DNA of 64,000 nt from assembly GCA_903844155.1 (NCBI GenBank), contig CAIMSU010000156.1:59994-123993 (forward strand), read 5' to 3'. Position numbers and translations under genes: made by a program. Below, piece by piece: positions 16,900 to 24,635 of this stretch. Under the pieces are notes generated by a model. The model was given only the letters and a program-made list of their open reading frames with translations. It did not search any database and was not told the origin of the DNA. Source of the DNA: an uncultured Pseudomonadota bacterium (GTDB lineage: Bacteria > Myxococcota_A > UBA796 > SXON01). Within the stretch, counting starts at the first letter, position 1, and the number at the start of each line of letters is the position of its first letter.

Positions 16900-17640
16900 G
16901 TGGTCCGCCCGTCCCCCTCCCTTGCGCTCGCACTCGCTCTGGCGCCAGCCTGCACCACCCAGTCCGCCGCCGACACCGGCCTCGTCCAGTGGGCGGGGTA
17001 CGTCTACACGGGGCCGCAGGCCGACGTGCTCTATTCGACGACGACCGACGCTGCGGCGACGGTGTCGTTCGTCCCGGACGGCGCGGCCGACGGGGGCGAC
17101 GGCGCGGCCGGTGACAGTGTGACCCTCGATGGTCCCTACGCCGCGTCCGAGCCCGGTCCGGCCGCCCACCCCGGGTACTGGTCGGTCAAGGTGCCGCCGT
17201 CGACGCCCTTCACGATCCGCCTCTCGACCAGCCCCGGGGCCGTCTGGCGCGCGACCAGCCCCACCGTCAACGCGAGCTGGTTCGCGGGTGCCTTGTTCGG
17301 GGCCGACGGCAGCGAGGTCGACGCGCTGCTCACCGCCCTCGGCGCGCCCGCGAGGGGGACCGACTCCATCGTCATCGGCAAGCCCTGGGACACCGGCTGG
17401 GACTGCGCCAACGTGCGCGTCGACGGGGTCGTCCCCGCGTGTTTCCTCGTCGACAGCGCCGGCAGCGTCAGCCCGGTCACGACCGGCGATCTCAGCTACT
17501 TCGTCTCATCGCCCGTCGTCGGGCCGACCACCACCGTCACGAGCGGCCTCGGGGCGACCGAGACCTACGCCCTCGACGCCGGCGACGTGGCGATGGCATA
17601 CTGGTTTACAGGCAACGCAATCGTAACGGTAACCCCATGA
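16900..17640 (+). CDS. Lipoprotein of unknown function
   Basis: 246 residues from GTG 16900. The signal peptide ends in lipobox LAPAC (Cys18). The mature part is beta-rich, Gly/Ala/Ser/Thr-rich and acidic, with a Pro-rich SVKVPPSTPFTIRL strand and a cysteine pair (DCANVRVDGVVPACF). No family recognised; the fold may be an Ig-like or carboxypeptidase-regulatory-like sandwich. The stop overlaps the ATG of the next lipoprotein gene, so the two are likely made together and may interact. Confidence 0.8.
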   Translation: MVRPSPSLALALALAPACTTQSAADTGLVQWAGYVYTGPQADVLYSTTTDAAATVSFVPDGAADGGDGAAGDSVTLDGPYAASEPGPAAHPGYWSVKVPPSTPFTIRLSTSPGAVWRATSPTVNASWFAGALFGADGSEVDALLTALGAPARGTDSIVIGKPWDTGWDCANVRVDGVVPACFLVDSAGSVSPVTTGDLSYFVSSPVVGPTTTVTSGLGATETYALDAGDVAMAYWFTGNAIVTVTP

Positions 17641-18374
17641 CCCTCCTCCTCTCAGCCCTCATCGCCTGCATCCCCGCCGCCTCCACCGTCCAGATGACCG
17701 GCACCGTCTACGACGCGCCGAACGCCAGCGGCAGCGTAGTCGGTGGCGTCGACGTCAAGGCCCTCGACTCCTCCGGCGCCGTGGTTGACGAGCAGACGTC
17801 GGATGACGGAGGGGCCTTCGCGGTCACCATCACTGCCGGCGACGGGTTTTTCATCGAGACGGACGGGCCTGCTGGTCAGGGCTACGTCCCGACCGCGTTC
17901 TCCGGGACCGCCGGATTGGTGGATTTTGATGCCGGGGTCGGCTTTCCGTGGATCGCATCCCCGGACTGGTTTTCGACGCTGCAGTCCCAGTGGGTCGGCT
18001 GCCCGGGGGCGGACACGGCGGGGACGGCGGGGAGTGGCGTCGCCCTCACCGGTGAAATTCGCCTCTACATGAACATTTCGGACATCAACGAGATGCCCAT
18101 CAGCACCGGCGCCACGGTGCGGGTCACGCCTGCGATCGGGAGCGAGGTCGAGGCGTGCTACCACGACGACTCCGGTGTCTACGCGGGCGCCGCGACAGGC
18201 ACGGGCGCCGACGGGCAATTCGCGGTTTTCGGGGCCGCCGCGGGTGGGCTCGCCGTCAGCGTCGAGTACACGGACACCAGCGAGACCCGCCGGGTGGTGA
18301 TCTACCAGTACACGGCCGAGGACGGCGGTTTGGTGCCGATCCTCCCGACGTTTGTCTACGACGGGGGGAGTTGA
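17637..18374 (+). CDS. Lipoprotein with carboxypeptidase-regulatory-like repeats
   Basis: I take ATG 17637 as start (245 residues) because it overlaps the previous stop as ATGA and gives a proper lipobox LIAC at Cys11; the track start at 17439 reads out of frame through the upstream gene. Two beta-sandwich units are suggested: MTGTVYDAPNASGSVVGGVD with DDGGAFAVTITAGDGFFI, and TGATVRVTPAIG with GADGQFAVFGAAAGG. The pattern of a short strand, a loop and (D/A)G.F.v resembles carboxypeptidase-regulatory-like domains. Surface or periplasmic lipoprotein; function unknown. Confidence 0.82.
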   Translation: MTLLLSALIACIPAASTVQMTGTVYDAPNASGSVVGGVDVKALDSSGAVVDEQTSDDGGAFAVTITAGDGFFIETDGPAGQGYVPTAFSGTAGLVDFDAGVGFPWIASPDWFSTLQSQWVGCPGADTAGTAGSGVALTGEIRLYMNISDINEMPISTGATVRVTPAIGSEVEACYHDDSGVYAGAATGTGADGQFAVFGAAAGGLAVSVEYTDTSETRRVVIYQYTAEDGGLVPILPTFVYDGGS

Positions 18375-18435
18375 CGGTCCTCGCGCGCTGGCGCCAGGGT
18401 TCTTCGACCGTCGCCGGCTTTTTCGCCCTTCCGAG

Positions 18436-18464
18436 TTGACCGCTCGTCGATTTTGCACTACGGT
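18436..18464 (+). promoter_or_regulatory. Candidate sigma-70-type promoter of the small membrane protein gene
   Basis: TTGACC, a 17-base spacer and TACGGT lie in the 161-base gap before the ATG at 18536. The gap around the -10 (GATTTTGCACTACGG) is less GC-rich than its surroundings. No other promoter is as clear here. Confidence 0.4.
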
Positions 18465-18535
18465 CGCGCGTCAGTTTCGACACGCCCTCTCAACGCCCCC
18501 TGCACCGCTCCCAAAGAGCCTCCGGAGAATCCCCC

Positions 18536-18823
18536 ATGGGTCAGATGATCACCAAGCCCGACGCCAATCCCATCGTTTTCGGCGTTTGCAACCTCTTCAT
18601 TTTCGGCGCCCTCGGCTACTTCCTGATGGGCCAGCAGAAGAAGGCCATCATCGCCGCGATCGCGACGATCGTCCTGAGCAGCATCACCTGCGGCGCGGGC
18701 TCCTTCATCGTCTTCATCTTCGCGTACGATGCCTACCTCCTCGGCCAGAAGCTGCAGACCGGCCAGTCGATCGGCCAGAACGAGAACGGCCTCGAGTTCC
18801 TCAACGCGATCTTCAAGGACTGA
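18536..18823 (+). CDS. Small two-helix membrane protein
   Basis: 95 residues. Two membrane helices (about 13-32, VFGVCNLFIFGALGYFLMG, and about 37-68, rich in Ile/Ala) are joined by a short basic turn, QQKKA, like TM2-type hairpin proteins; a polar C-terminal tail (QNENGLEFLNAIFKD) should face the cytoplasm. A GGAGA ribosome site precedes the ATG. The gene stands alone, with its own candidate promoter upstream and a strong terminator downstream, which suggests independent and possibly high expression. Function unknown. Confidence 0.83.
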   Translation: MGQMITKPDANPIVFGVCNLFIFGALGYFLMGQQKKAIIAAIATIVLSSITCGAGSFIVFIFAYDAYLLGQKLQTGQSIGQNENGLEFLNAIFKD

Positions 18824-18868
18824 TCTGGCCTGCCCGCTCGGCGGGCTGCGGACGCTTTGAACCCACTG

Positions 18869-18902
18869 GCCCGTCGCGCAAGCGGCGGGCTTTTGGTGTT
18901 TT
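18869..18902 (+). terminator. Intrinsic terminator
   Basis: GCCCGTCGC-GCAA-GCGGCGGGC forms a 9-bp stem with one G-T pair and a GNRA tetraloop, followed by TTTTGGTGTTTT. It lies 45 bases after the stop of the small membrane protein gene and is the clearest terminator in the window. Confidence 0.8.
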
Positions 18903-18911
18903 CGCCTTGGA

Positions 18912-18942
18912 CCTCCAGCCTGTAGCCTCCAGCCTCCAGCCT
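18912..18942. repeat. 31-bp CCTCCAG heptamer-based dispersed repeat, copy A
   Basis: CCTCCAGCCT-GTA-GCCTCCAGCCTCCAGCCT. The same element with GAC in the variable triplet occurs at 27485-27515. Both are built from the heptamer CCTCCAG. Copy A lies between the terminator and the gene at 18959. Confidence 0.7.
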
Positions 18943-18958
18943 TCCTTGATACCCCGGA

Positions 18959-19951
18959 ATGATGCCAGCGATCGCGCGCTTCGACGACGCCTATGCCAAG
19001 CTCCTCCGAGGCTTTGTCGAGCAGGGCCTCCCCGACGGAACGCGCACACGCGCGGGCGACGCGGACTTCAGCGTCGAGCCCCTCCTACGCGGCACCGGTG
19101 GCATCGTCATGCGGTTCCCGGCGCCGGTGGCGTCGATGGACGATGGGTGGACGTACACGGTCAAGGTGCTGCCGGGCGCGGGCGAGCGGGTCGTCGTGCG
19201 TTGCGCGGAGACGCTGTTCCGGACGGTCTGGGATGCGGCGACGGAGCCCGACATCGCCGGGAGCGTACTCGCGACGTTGGTCGAACATAATCGCGTGTTC
19301 GGGGAGTGGGTGGAGGCTGGAAATGCCGTTACGCGCGTGCAGCGTACCGAGCTGCCGGACGACCCGGCGGACACCCCGCATCCCGAGTTTCGAAGCTGGC
19401 TTTCGCGACTCTACATGGGTGGGAAATCGCTGAACGACGGGCCGGCCCTGGAATGGTGGGACGGTGCGCGGGGCGACAAGCGGTCCGTCGGCGGGGCGAT
19501 CACAACGGGCAGCGGCAACGACCCGTTCTACCGGTTGGGGCCCGACGCCGGGCCAGCCCTGGACGCCGCCCACCTCGAACACCTCCACCACATGCACTCA
19601 GCCGGAACGGCCGTGTGGGTGACGGCTGCGATGACCCTGCTCGTCGCCTGCGCCGGTGGAAGCTGGAACACGTGGAAGTCCTACAGCATCGGCGCCATGC
19701 CGACGTTGGCGATCGCCGCGGCCGTGAGCGTGGGGGTGGTGGTGTTGTGGGTGCCGTTGGGCCAGGCGTTGCGGTCGCCATCGGAGCGCTGGTTGTTCCG
19801 GAAGAGCCCGGCGGCCGCCAGGTGGGTCCTGCTCGGCCTCGCCGTCGTCGGCATGCTGCCGTGCTCGCTCCCGTGTTGCATGGTCGGGTTTCCGGTGGGC
19901 GGCTGGGTCGTGTACCTCCTGCTGGACCACCGGGCGAAGGCGCTGTTGTAG
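18959..19951 (+). CDS. Membrane protein of unknown function with cytoplasmic N-terminal domain
   Basis: 330 residues. The first 215 are soluble, with many charged residues and no motif I recognise (MRFPAPVASMDDGWTYTVKV, GGKSLNDGPALEWWDGARG). The C-terminal third has three membrane segments: AVWVTAAMTLLVACAGG, the Ala/Val-rich stretch from about 250, and WVLLGLAVVGMLPCSLPCC to the end. A His-rich patch (LEHLHHMHSAG) just before the first helix could bind metal. A second ATG follows immediately at 18962. Convergent with the radical-SAM-like gene. Confidence 0.78.
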   Translation: MMPAIARFDDAYAKLLRGFVEQGLPDGTRTRAGDADFSVEPLLRGTGGIVMRFPAPVASMDDGWTYTVKVLPGAGERVVVRCAETLFRTVWDAATEPDIAGSVLATLVEHNRVFGEWVEAGNAVTRVQRTELPDDPADTPHPEFRSWLSRLYMGGKSLNDGPALEWWDGARGDKRSVGGAITTGSGNDPFYRLGPDAGPALDAAHLEHLHHMHSAGTAVWVTAAMTLLVACAGGSWNTWKSYSIGAMPTLAIAAAVSVGVVVLWVPLGQALRSPSERWLFRKSPAAARWVLLGLAVVGMLPCSLPCCMVGFPVGGWVVYLLLDHRAKALL

Positions 19952-19957
19952 GCGGAC

Positions 19958-20860
19958 TCAGACCTGGTCGCGCCACCCGAGGCGCGGGAACCCCGGCCGT
20001 CGCAGGTACGGCGCAAAGAAGCCGTCGCAGGCGCCGTCCATCGGGCAGAACCGGCAGGCGTCGTCCTTGGCGAACGAGACGACGTCGGGAAAGAATAGGA
20101 TCGCACGGTCTTTCTGGCGGTCAGCGTCCACGTACCAGCGGTTGGCGCTGCGGCGCACCTTCGTCGCCAGCCCGGCTCCGGGCTCCGACGCGAGGTAGCA
20201 GCCGGGCAGGCCCTTGATCACGCAGGGGACACCGGCGTCGTCGAGGATGCGGACGGCCGAGGCGAGCGCTGCGACGGCGCGGGCGGCGGGGGGGAGCTCG
20301 CTCGGGGCGCCGCCGTCGACGGGGAAGGGGAAGGTGAAGGTGTGGCCGGAGGAGCCGGAGCGGGCGGCCGCGCGGGCGACGGCGTCGAGGAGGGGGAGGG
20401 AGCCGGCGTCCAGGACGGTGTTGGAGCTGGCGACGAGCTTCGCGGCGTTGCAGGCTGATAGCGCGCGCACGCCTGCGGTGAGGGAGGGGCCGCTCTCGCT
20501 GGGCTGGAGGGGCAGGGTGACGAGGTCGACGCCCAGCGCGCCTGGGACGAAGCTGTCGAGGTCCTCGACCCCCGCGTGGAGCGTGATGCGGACGATGCCG
20601 AGCGCCCGCGCGGCGGCGATCATTTCGGGCAGGTCCGGGCGACTTGCGACGCCGACACCGGAGAGGACGAGGCCGGTCATCGTCGCGCCACGTGGCCCAC
20701 CGGACTGAAAATAGCGGAGGTTGTCGACGACTTCGTCGCCGGTCATCGAGCGGGTGGGGACGGGCGCGCCGGCCCGCACGCGCCCGGGGTAGCTGCGCTG
20801 GACGCGGATCTGCACGACCCGCGGCCGCTCGACCGCCCCCGACCCCGTCCAGGTCAGCAT
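19958..20860 (-). CDS. Radical-SAM-like TIM-barrel protein lacking the CxxxCxxC cluster motif
   Basis: 300 residues. The layout is that of a radical SAM protein: an opening strand (VVQIRVQRSYPGR), a Gly-rich beta-2 region (TGLVLSGVGVASRPDLPEMI), a helix/strand repeat (ITLHAGVEDLD) and a C-terminal CRFCPMDGACDGFF segment resembling the cluster-binding tail of DxxxCxxC-type members. However, the segment where CxxxCxxC should sit has no Cys at all. So it either binds only an auxiliary cluster or has lost radical chemistry. Its start overlaps the stop of the acyltransferase gene by 7 bases, suggesting a joint function. Alternative: a non-SAM barrel with a zinc tail. Confidence 0.68.
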   Translation of the reverse strand: MLTWTGSGAVERPRVVQIRVQRSYPGRVRAGAPVPTRSMTGDEVVDNLRYFQSGGPRGATMTGLVLSGVGVASRPDLPEMIAAARALGIVRITLHAGVEDLDSFVPGALGVDLVTLPLQPSESGPSLTAGVRALSACNAAKLVASSNTVLDAGSLPLLDAVARAAARSGSSGHTFTFPFPVDGGAPSELPPAARAVAALASAVRILDDAGVPCVIKGLPGCYLASEPGAGLATKVRRSANRWYVDADRQKDRAILFFPDVVSFAKDDACRFCPMDGACDGFFAPYLRRPGFPRLGWRDQV

Positions 20861-21735
20861 GCGCCCCAGGTCTGGTCCGGGTCCTGCAGCAGCTCGTTCA
20901 AGCGCGCGAGGATCCGTCCGCCCATCACCCCGTCTACGAGGCGGTGATCGAAGATGAAAGCGACGGGCAGCACGGTGCCGATGACGATCTTCTCGTCTCC
21001 CGCGGCGGTTTTCTCGACCAGCGCCGCGCGCTCCAACGGCCCGAGCCCGAACACCGATCCGACGTGGATCAACTTGGACGGCGGTGAAAACGCGACGGCG
21101 CGAAACCGCAGCCCCGGCGTCTCGGTGAGGGCCGCGCCGACGTTGGTGATCAGCGTCGACATCGGCAGGCTCTTGGCGAGGAGCGCGGCGCCATGCGGAT
21201 CGTGCGCGATGGTGGCGACGTGGTCGAGCGCGAACCGGAGCGCCCGCGGGCTCTGCGTGCCGAACTTGAGCATCGTCCGAACAAACGTATTGCCGGTCTT
21301 GCCCTCGCGTTCCTGCGCTACCTGTGGCCGCAGATTCGCCGCGACCTCCCTCGGGTTCATGCGGTCGACGTCGCGCAACGACACCATCGAGAGCTCGCGG
21401 CTCTTGACCGTGCTGTTGTCCCCCAGCAGGTTCACCGGCATCACGATGTCCACCGTTGGCAGCGTGCGGATCTCATTGCCGAAGATACGCGCGTTGATGA
21501 CCGGGAACTCGCGAAAGACCCGGCCGACGGCGCTCGTGAACACGTGCTGGGTGGTGATGCGACCCGCGCCCTGGCCGCCCGCGGCAGCCTCCGTATTCCG
21601 CGCTTCCATCCATGCCAACGCCCGGTCCCAGCGGATGTCCACCGTCGTCATGACATAGGGCTCGCCGTGCGGGACGTCAAAGAGCCAGAGCATGAACGAG
21701 CGGACGACGGAGGGCTTCGGCGACGTCGACGGCAT
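20854..21735 (-). CDS. 2-oxoacid dehydrogenase-type acyltransferase (CAT-fold)
   Basis: 293 residues. The catalytic motif of dihydrolipoyl acyltransferases and chloramphenicol acetyltransferase is near the C-terminus: FDHRLVDGVMGGR, with the catalytic His and the DG. TLITNVGAALTETPG and the KLIHVGSVFGLG strand also fit the E2 catalytic core. There is no lipoyl or subunit-binding domain, and no E1 or E3 dehydrogenase gene nearby, so it is probably a free-standing acyltransferase with another acyl donor. It is the first gene of a two-gene unit with the radical-SAM-like protein. Confidence 0.85.
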   Translation of the reverse strand: MPSTSPKPSVVRSFMLWLFDVPHGEPYVMTTVDIRWDRALAWMEARNTEAAAGGQGAGRITTQHVFTSAVGRVFREFPVINARIFGNEIRTLPTVDIVMPVNLLGDNSTVKSRELSMVSLRDVDRMNPREVAANLRPQVAQEREGKTGNTFVRTMLKFGTQSPRALRFALDHVATIAHDPHGAALLAKSLPMSTLITNVGAALTETPGLRFRAVAFSPPSKLIHVGSVFGLGPLERAALVEKTAAGDEKIVIGTVLPVAFIFDHRLVDGVMGGRILARLNELLQDPDQTWGAC

Positions 21736-21849
21736 CGGGCGCCGTTATCCCGGTGGCCGGCTGGGGGTTTCGAGCCTTTTCGGGGGACGGACCACACAGG
21801 GGCACGGCGGGGGCGTGCTACGCTCGGCCGGCATTCCCGAGAACGATCC

Positions 21850-22584
21850 GTGCCCGATCTCCGCAGCTTCGCTGACTTCGACGACGCCCAGCGGCGCGCC
21901 ATCGCCCTCGCGAGCGACGTTGTTCATCGCCTCGAAGCAGGCATGTCCGAGCGCGACGTCGTCGACATCGCCATGACCCGCAGCGGTGACCACGGCTTTA
22001 CCGGCTGGTACCACGCGCCCGAGGTGCGGATCCGCCCCTTCGGCCCAGCGTCCCTGCTCAAGCGGCCGTCACCCGAGGGCACGCTCGCCCCCGGCGACAT
22101 CGTCAGCATCGACATCGGCCCCGCGTCCGGCGACGTGTACGGCGACTTTGGGACGAGCGTCACGTTCGCCCCCACCGACGAGTCCGAGCTGGCCGTCCTC
22201 TCCGTCGCGCGCGAGTGCGTGCGCGGGATCTGCGGGTACGCGTCGCGGTGGAAGACCAGCGGTGAGATCGCCATCTTCGCGCAGGCCTGGGCCGTGAACC
22301 ACCGCATGAACCTCGGGCAGAAGGAGGTCATCGGCCACAAGATCCTCGCCAAAGAAGGCGCCGTCGCCTTCGGTTTTCCGCGCTCAGCCCACCTCGCTAC
22401 GCGCCTGCGCCGGAACCAGATGCATCGCCTCAACCCGGTGCGGCTCCAGGGGATGTTCGCCGTGCGCCCCGAGGTCGACGACCACGGGCACCGCGCCAGT
22501 TTTGAGGAGATCCTGTGGGTGGACGGCGACCAGAAAGGCGTGCTTGGACGGGCGAACAACGGGGAAGTCGGGACCTTACCTTGA
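21850..22584 (+). CDS. M24-family (methionine aminopeptidase-like) peptidase
   Basis: I choose GTG 21850 (244 residues); the track start at 21193 passes through the antisense of the acyltransferase gene. The pita-bread metal ligands are visible: Asp and Asp in VSIDIGPASGDVYGDFGTS, His in VIGHKIL, Glu in FAVRPEVDDHG and Glu in ASFEEILWVD. Spacing of the first two Asp is as in M24 enzymes. The protein is shorter than methionine aminopeptidase and has an unusual HLATRLRRNQMHRLNPV insert, so the substrate may differ. The stop overlaps a possible TTG start of a small downstream ORF. Confidence 0.82.
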   Translation: MPDLRSFADFDDAQRRAIALASDVVHRLEAGMSERDVVDIAMTRSGDHGFTGWYHAPEVRIRPFGPASLLKRPSPEGTLAPGDIVSIDIGPASGDVYGDFGTSVTFAPTDESELAVLSVARECVRGICGYASRWKTSGEIAIFAQAWAVNHRMNLGQKEVIGHKILAKEGAVAFGFPRSAHLATRLRRNQMHRLNPVRLQGMFAVRPEVDDHGHRASFEEILWVDGDQKGVLGRANNGEVGTLP

Positions 22585-22805
22585 TCGGTCGGGCCAGGGC
22601 TGGCTTGATGCCGTCGGGGAAAGTGGAGACCGACCTCGACGAGGCTTTCTTTGTTGGAGCTCGGAGCGACTCCGTTCGCCTCGCCGTGGCAGACCCACTG
22701 GCCCAGGTCGTGGTGGGCGGGGAGCGCATTGTCGAAACGGAGGCCGGGCGCGAGCCCTTTGCGGCGCACTTTCGCCGCATCGCGGGCGACGCCGCCGTCC
22801 TCTGA
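22581..22805 (+). CDS. Possible small protein coupled to the M24 peptidase gene
   Basis: 74 codons from TTG 22581, which overlaps the previous stop (TTGA). The product (ARAGLMPSGKVETDLDEAFF, VRLAVADPLAQVVVGG) has a balanced composition unlike the Arg/Ser-rich shadows in other frames, and most third positions are G or C. An ATG at 22608 is an alternative start. It could also be a C-terminal domain cut off from the M24 gene by a frameshift. No homologue is recognised; the call rests on composition and on the lack of any other gene here. Confidence 0.42.
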   Translation: MIGRARAGLMPSGKVETDLDEAFFVGARSDSVRLAVADPLAQVVVGGERIVETEAGREPFAAHFRRIAGDAAVL

Positions 22806-22846
22806 CGCGTACGGCCTGCATGTATCAAAAGTGACGTCGTCGGTTT

Positions 22847-23509
22847 TCATACACCCGCCAGCGCCATCCCCGCGAGCTCCAGCTCCGCCGCCCGCTTGGA
22901 CCGCGCGCGCACGGGCCCGAATTTCTTCCCGTCGACCCGGAGCTGGACCACCCACAGCCGGTCGTGATCGGGCCCTTCGCAGCCGACAACATCGTACTTT
23001 GGCGCATCCCGCTTCGCCTGTTGCTCGCGCTCCTCCAGCCGCGTCTTCGCGTGCTCGCTCGCGCCTTCCAACTCGCGGATCTGCGCGAGGAACACCGGTC
23101 CGAAGGCGAGCTTCACCGCATCCAAGCCGCCGTCCAGGTACACCGCGCCGATCAGCGCCTCCAGCGCGTCCGCCCGGACCTTCTCCCGCTGTCGCACGCC
23201 CTCGCGCTCGGCACCCTTGCCCAGCCGCAACGCCGCGCTGACGCCAAGATCCTGCGACAACCCTGCGATGTTCGTGTTCCCGACGAGGTGGCTGACCGTC
23301 TTGGCGAGGCTGCCCTCCGGCCAGCCCGGAAAGCTGGCGACGAGCAGGTCGACGACGAGCAGCTTCAGCACGGCGTCGCCGAGGAACTCCAGGCGTTGGT
23401 TCGATGGGATTCGCGCTTCGGAGGCGTAGGTGGAGTGGGTGAGGGCGGTGGCGAGCAACGACGGATTGGCGAACTGGTGCAGGCCCGCGGGACAGACAGG
23501 GGGGCTCAC
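22847..23509 (-). CDS. rnc: Ribonuclease III
   Basis: 220 residues. RNase III cuts double-stranded RNA in rRNA processing and mRNA decay. The catalytic domain shows HSTYASE, the signature NQRLEFLGDAVL and the second acidic cluster ALEALIGAVYLDGG. The C-terminal dsRNA-binding domain is present (RLWVVQLRVDGKKFG, ARSKRAAELELAGMAL). Length is normal (E. coli 226). The ATG lies just inside the end of mnmA (4-base overlap), so rnc is the second gene of that operon; no lepA/era partner is nearby. Confidence 0.96.
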   Translation of the reverse strand: MSPPVCPAGLHQFANPSLLATALTHSTYASEARIPSNQRLEFLGDAVLKLLVVDLLVASFPGWPEGSLAKTVSHLVGNTNIAGLSQDLGVSAALRLGKGAEREGVRQREKVRADALEALIGAVYLDGGLDAVKLAFGPVFLAQIRELEGASEHAKTRLEEREQQAKRDAPKYDVVGCEGPDHDRLWVVQLRVDGKKFGPVRARSKRAAELELAGMALAGV

Positions 23510-24615
23510 AGGCTAAACTCCTGGCGTGCTTCCTTGGTGTGTGCCCGATGGATGGTGGCGCCGCCGAGGACCTCGTCGCCGGCGTAGAACACGAGCGCCT
23601 GGCCGGGGGCGGCTGCGCGCGCAGGAGCGAGGAAGCGCACGCGGAGTGAGGTGCCGTCGAGGTTTTCGACGGTGCAGGCGTGCAGGGCGCCGCGGTGACG
23701 GATGCGGGCGTGCAGCGGCGGGTCGTCGGCGGTCGGGCGACGGATCCAGTGCGCGCCAGTGACGTCCACCTCGACGTGCTCCAACCGCTCGGCCGGGCCG
23801 ACGACGACGCGGCGTGTACCCGGGTCCACGCGCAGCACGTAGAGGGGGTTCGCGGCGGCGATTCCAAGGCCGCGGCGCTGCCCGACGGTGTACCGGTAGT
23901 AGCCATCGTGGCGGCCGAGGACGGCGCCGGACTCGTCGACGACGTCGCCTGCGCAGTCCACGTCGGCGCCGAGCCGCCCCTCTGCGGAGAACGAGTCGCG
24001 GATGAAGCGCGCGTGGTCGTCGTCGGGGATGAAGCAGACCTCCATCGACTCGGGCTTCTGCGCGGTGATGAGATCCATGCGGACGGCGTGGGCGCGAACC
24101 TCGGGCTTGGTCATCGCGCCGAGCGGGAACAACGTGCAAGCGAGGGCTTCCGGCTTGATCGGGTAGAGGAAGTAGCTTTGGTCCTTGTCCGGGTCGGCGG
24201 CCGTGAAAAGCCGCGAGTCGCGGATGCGGGCGTAATGGCCGGTGGCGAGGGCGTCGGCACCGAGGGCGCGGGCGCGGGCGAGGAGGATGTCGAATTTCAG
24301 GATGCCGTTGCAGCGCACGCAGGGATTGGGGGTCGCCCCTGCGAGGTACGAGGCCGTGAAGTCGTCCATCACCGCGCGCTTGAAGGCCTCCTGCAGGTTC
24401 AGGACGTAGAACGGGATGCCGAGGCGCGTGGCGACGGCGCGGGCATCGAGCGCGTCGTCGAGGCCGCAGCAATGGCCGGGCGGATTCTCTCCCTTTTTGG
24501 GCGCCGGCTCGTGCAGCTTCATGTGGACGCCGATGACCTCGTGGCCGGCCTCGACGAGCAGGCCTGCGGCCACCGAGGAGTCCACACCACCGCTCATCGC
24601 CGTTACGATCCGCAT
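23506..24615 (-). CDS. mnmA: tRNA-specific 2-thiouridylase MnmA
   Basis: 369 residues. MnmA uses ATP and a persulfide sulfur to convert U34 of Lys, Glu and Gln tRNAs to 2-thiouridine. The N-terminal PP-loop MSGGVDSSVAAGLL, the first catalytic Cys in TPNPCVRCNGILKFD, and the second in SMEVCFIPDDDHARFI are all present, with the GHYARI and DQSYFLY motifs between. The C-terminal beta-barrel follows. A GGGGGAGG stretch lies upstream of the ATG, and the divergent cytochrome gene starts only 20 bases away, so promoters must lie inside the neighbour. Confidence 0.97.
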   Translation of the reverse strand: MRIVTAMSGGVDSSVAAGLLVEAGHEVIGVHMKLHEPAPKKGENPPGHCCGLDDALDARAVATRLGIPFYVLNLQEAFKRAVMDDFTASYLAGATPNPCVRCNGILKFDILLARARALGADALATGHYARIRDSRLFTAADPDKDQSYFLYPIKPEALACTLFPLGAMTKPEVRAHAVRMDLITAQKPESMEVCFIPDDDHARFIRDSFSAEGRLGADVDCAGDVVDESGAVLGRHDGYYRYTVGQRRGLGIAAANPLYVLRVDPGTRRVVVGPAERLEHVEVDVTGAHWIRRPTADDPPLHARIRHRGALHACTVENLDGTSLRVRFLAPARAAAPGQALVFYAGDEVLGGATIHRAHTKEARQEFSL

Positions 24616-24635
24616 GCCGTGGGATAACCTCCCCC

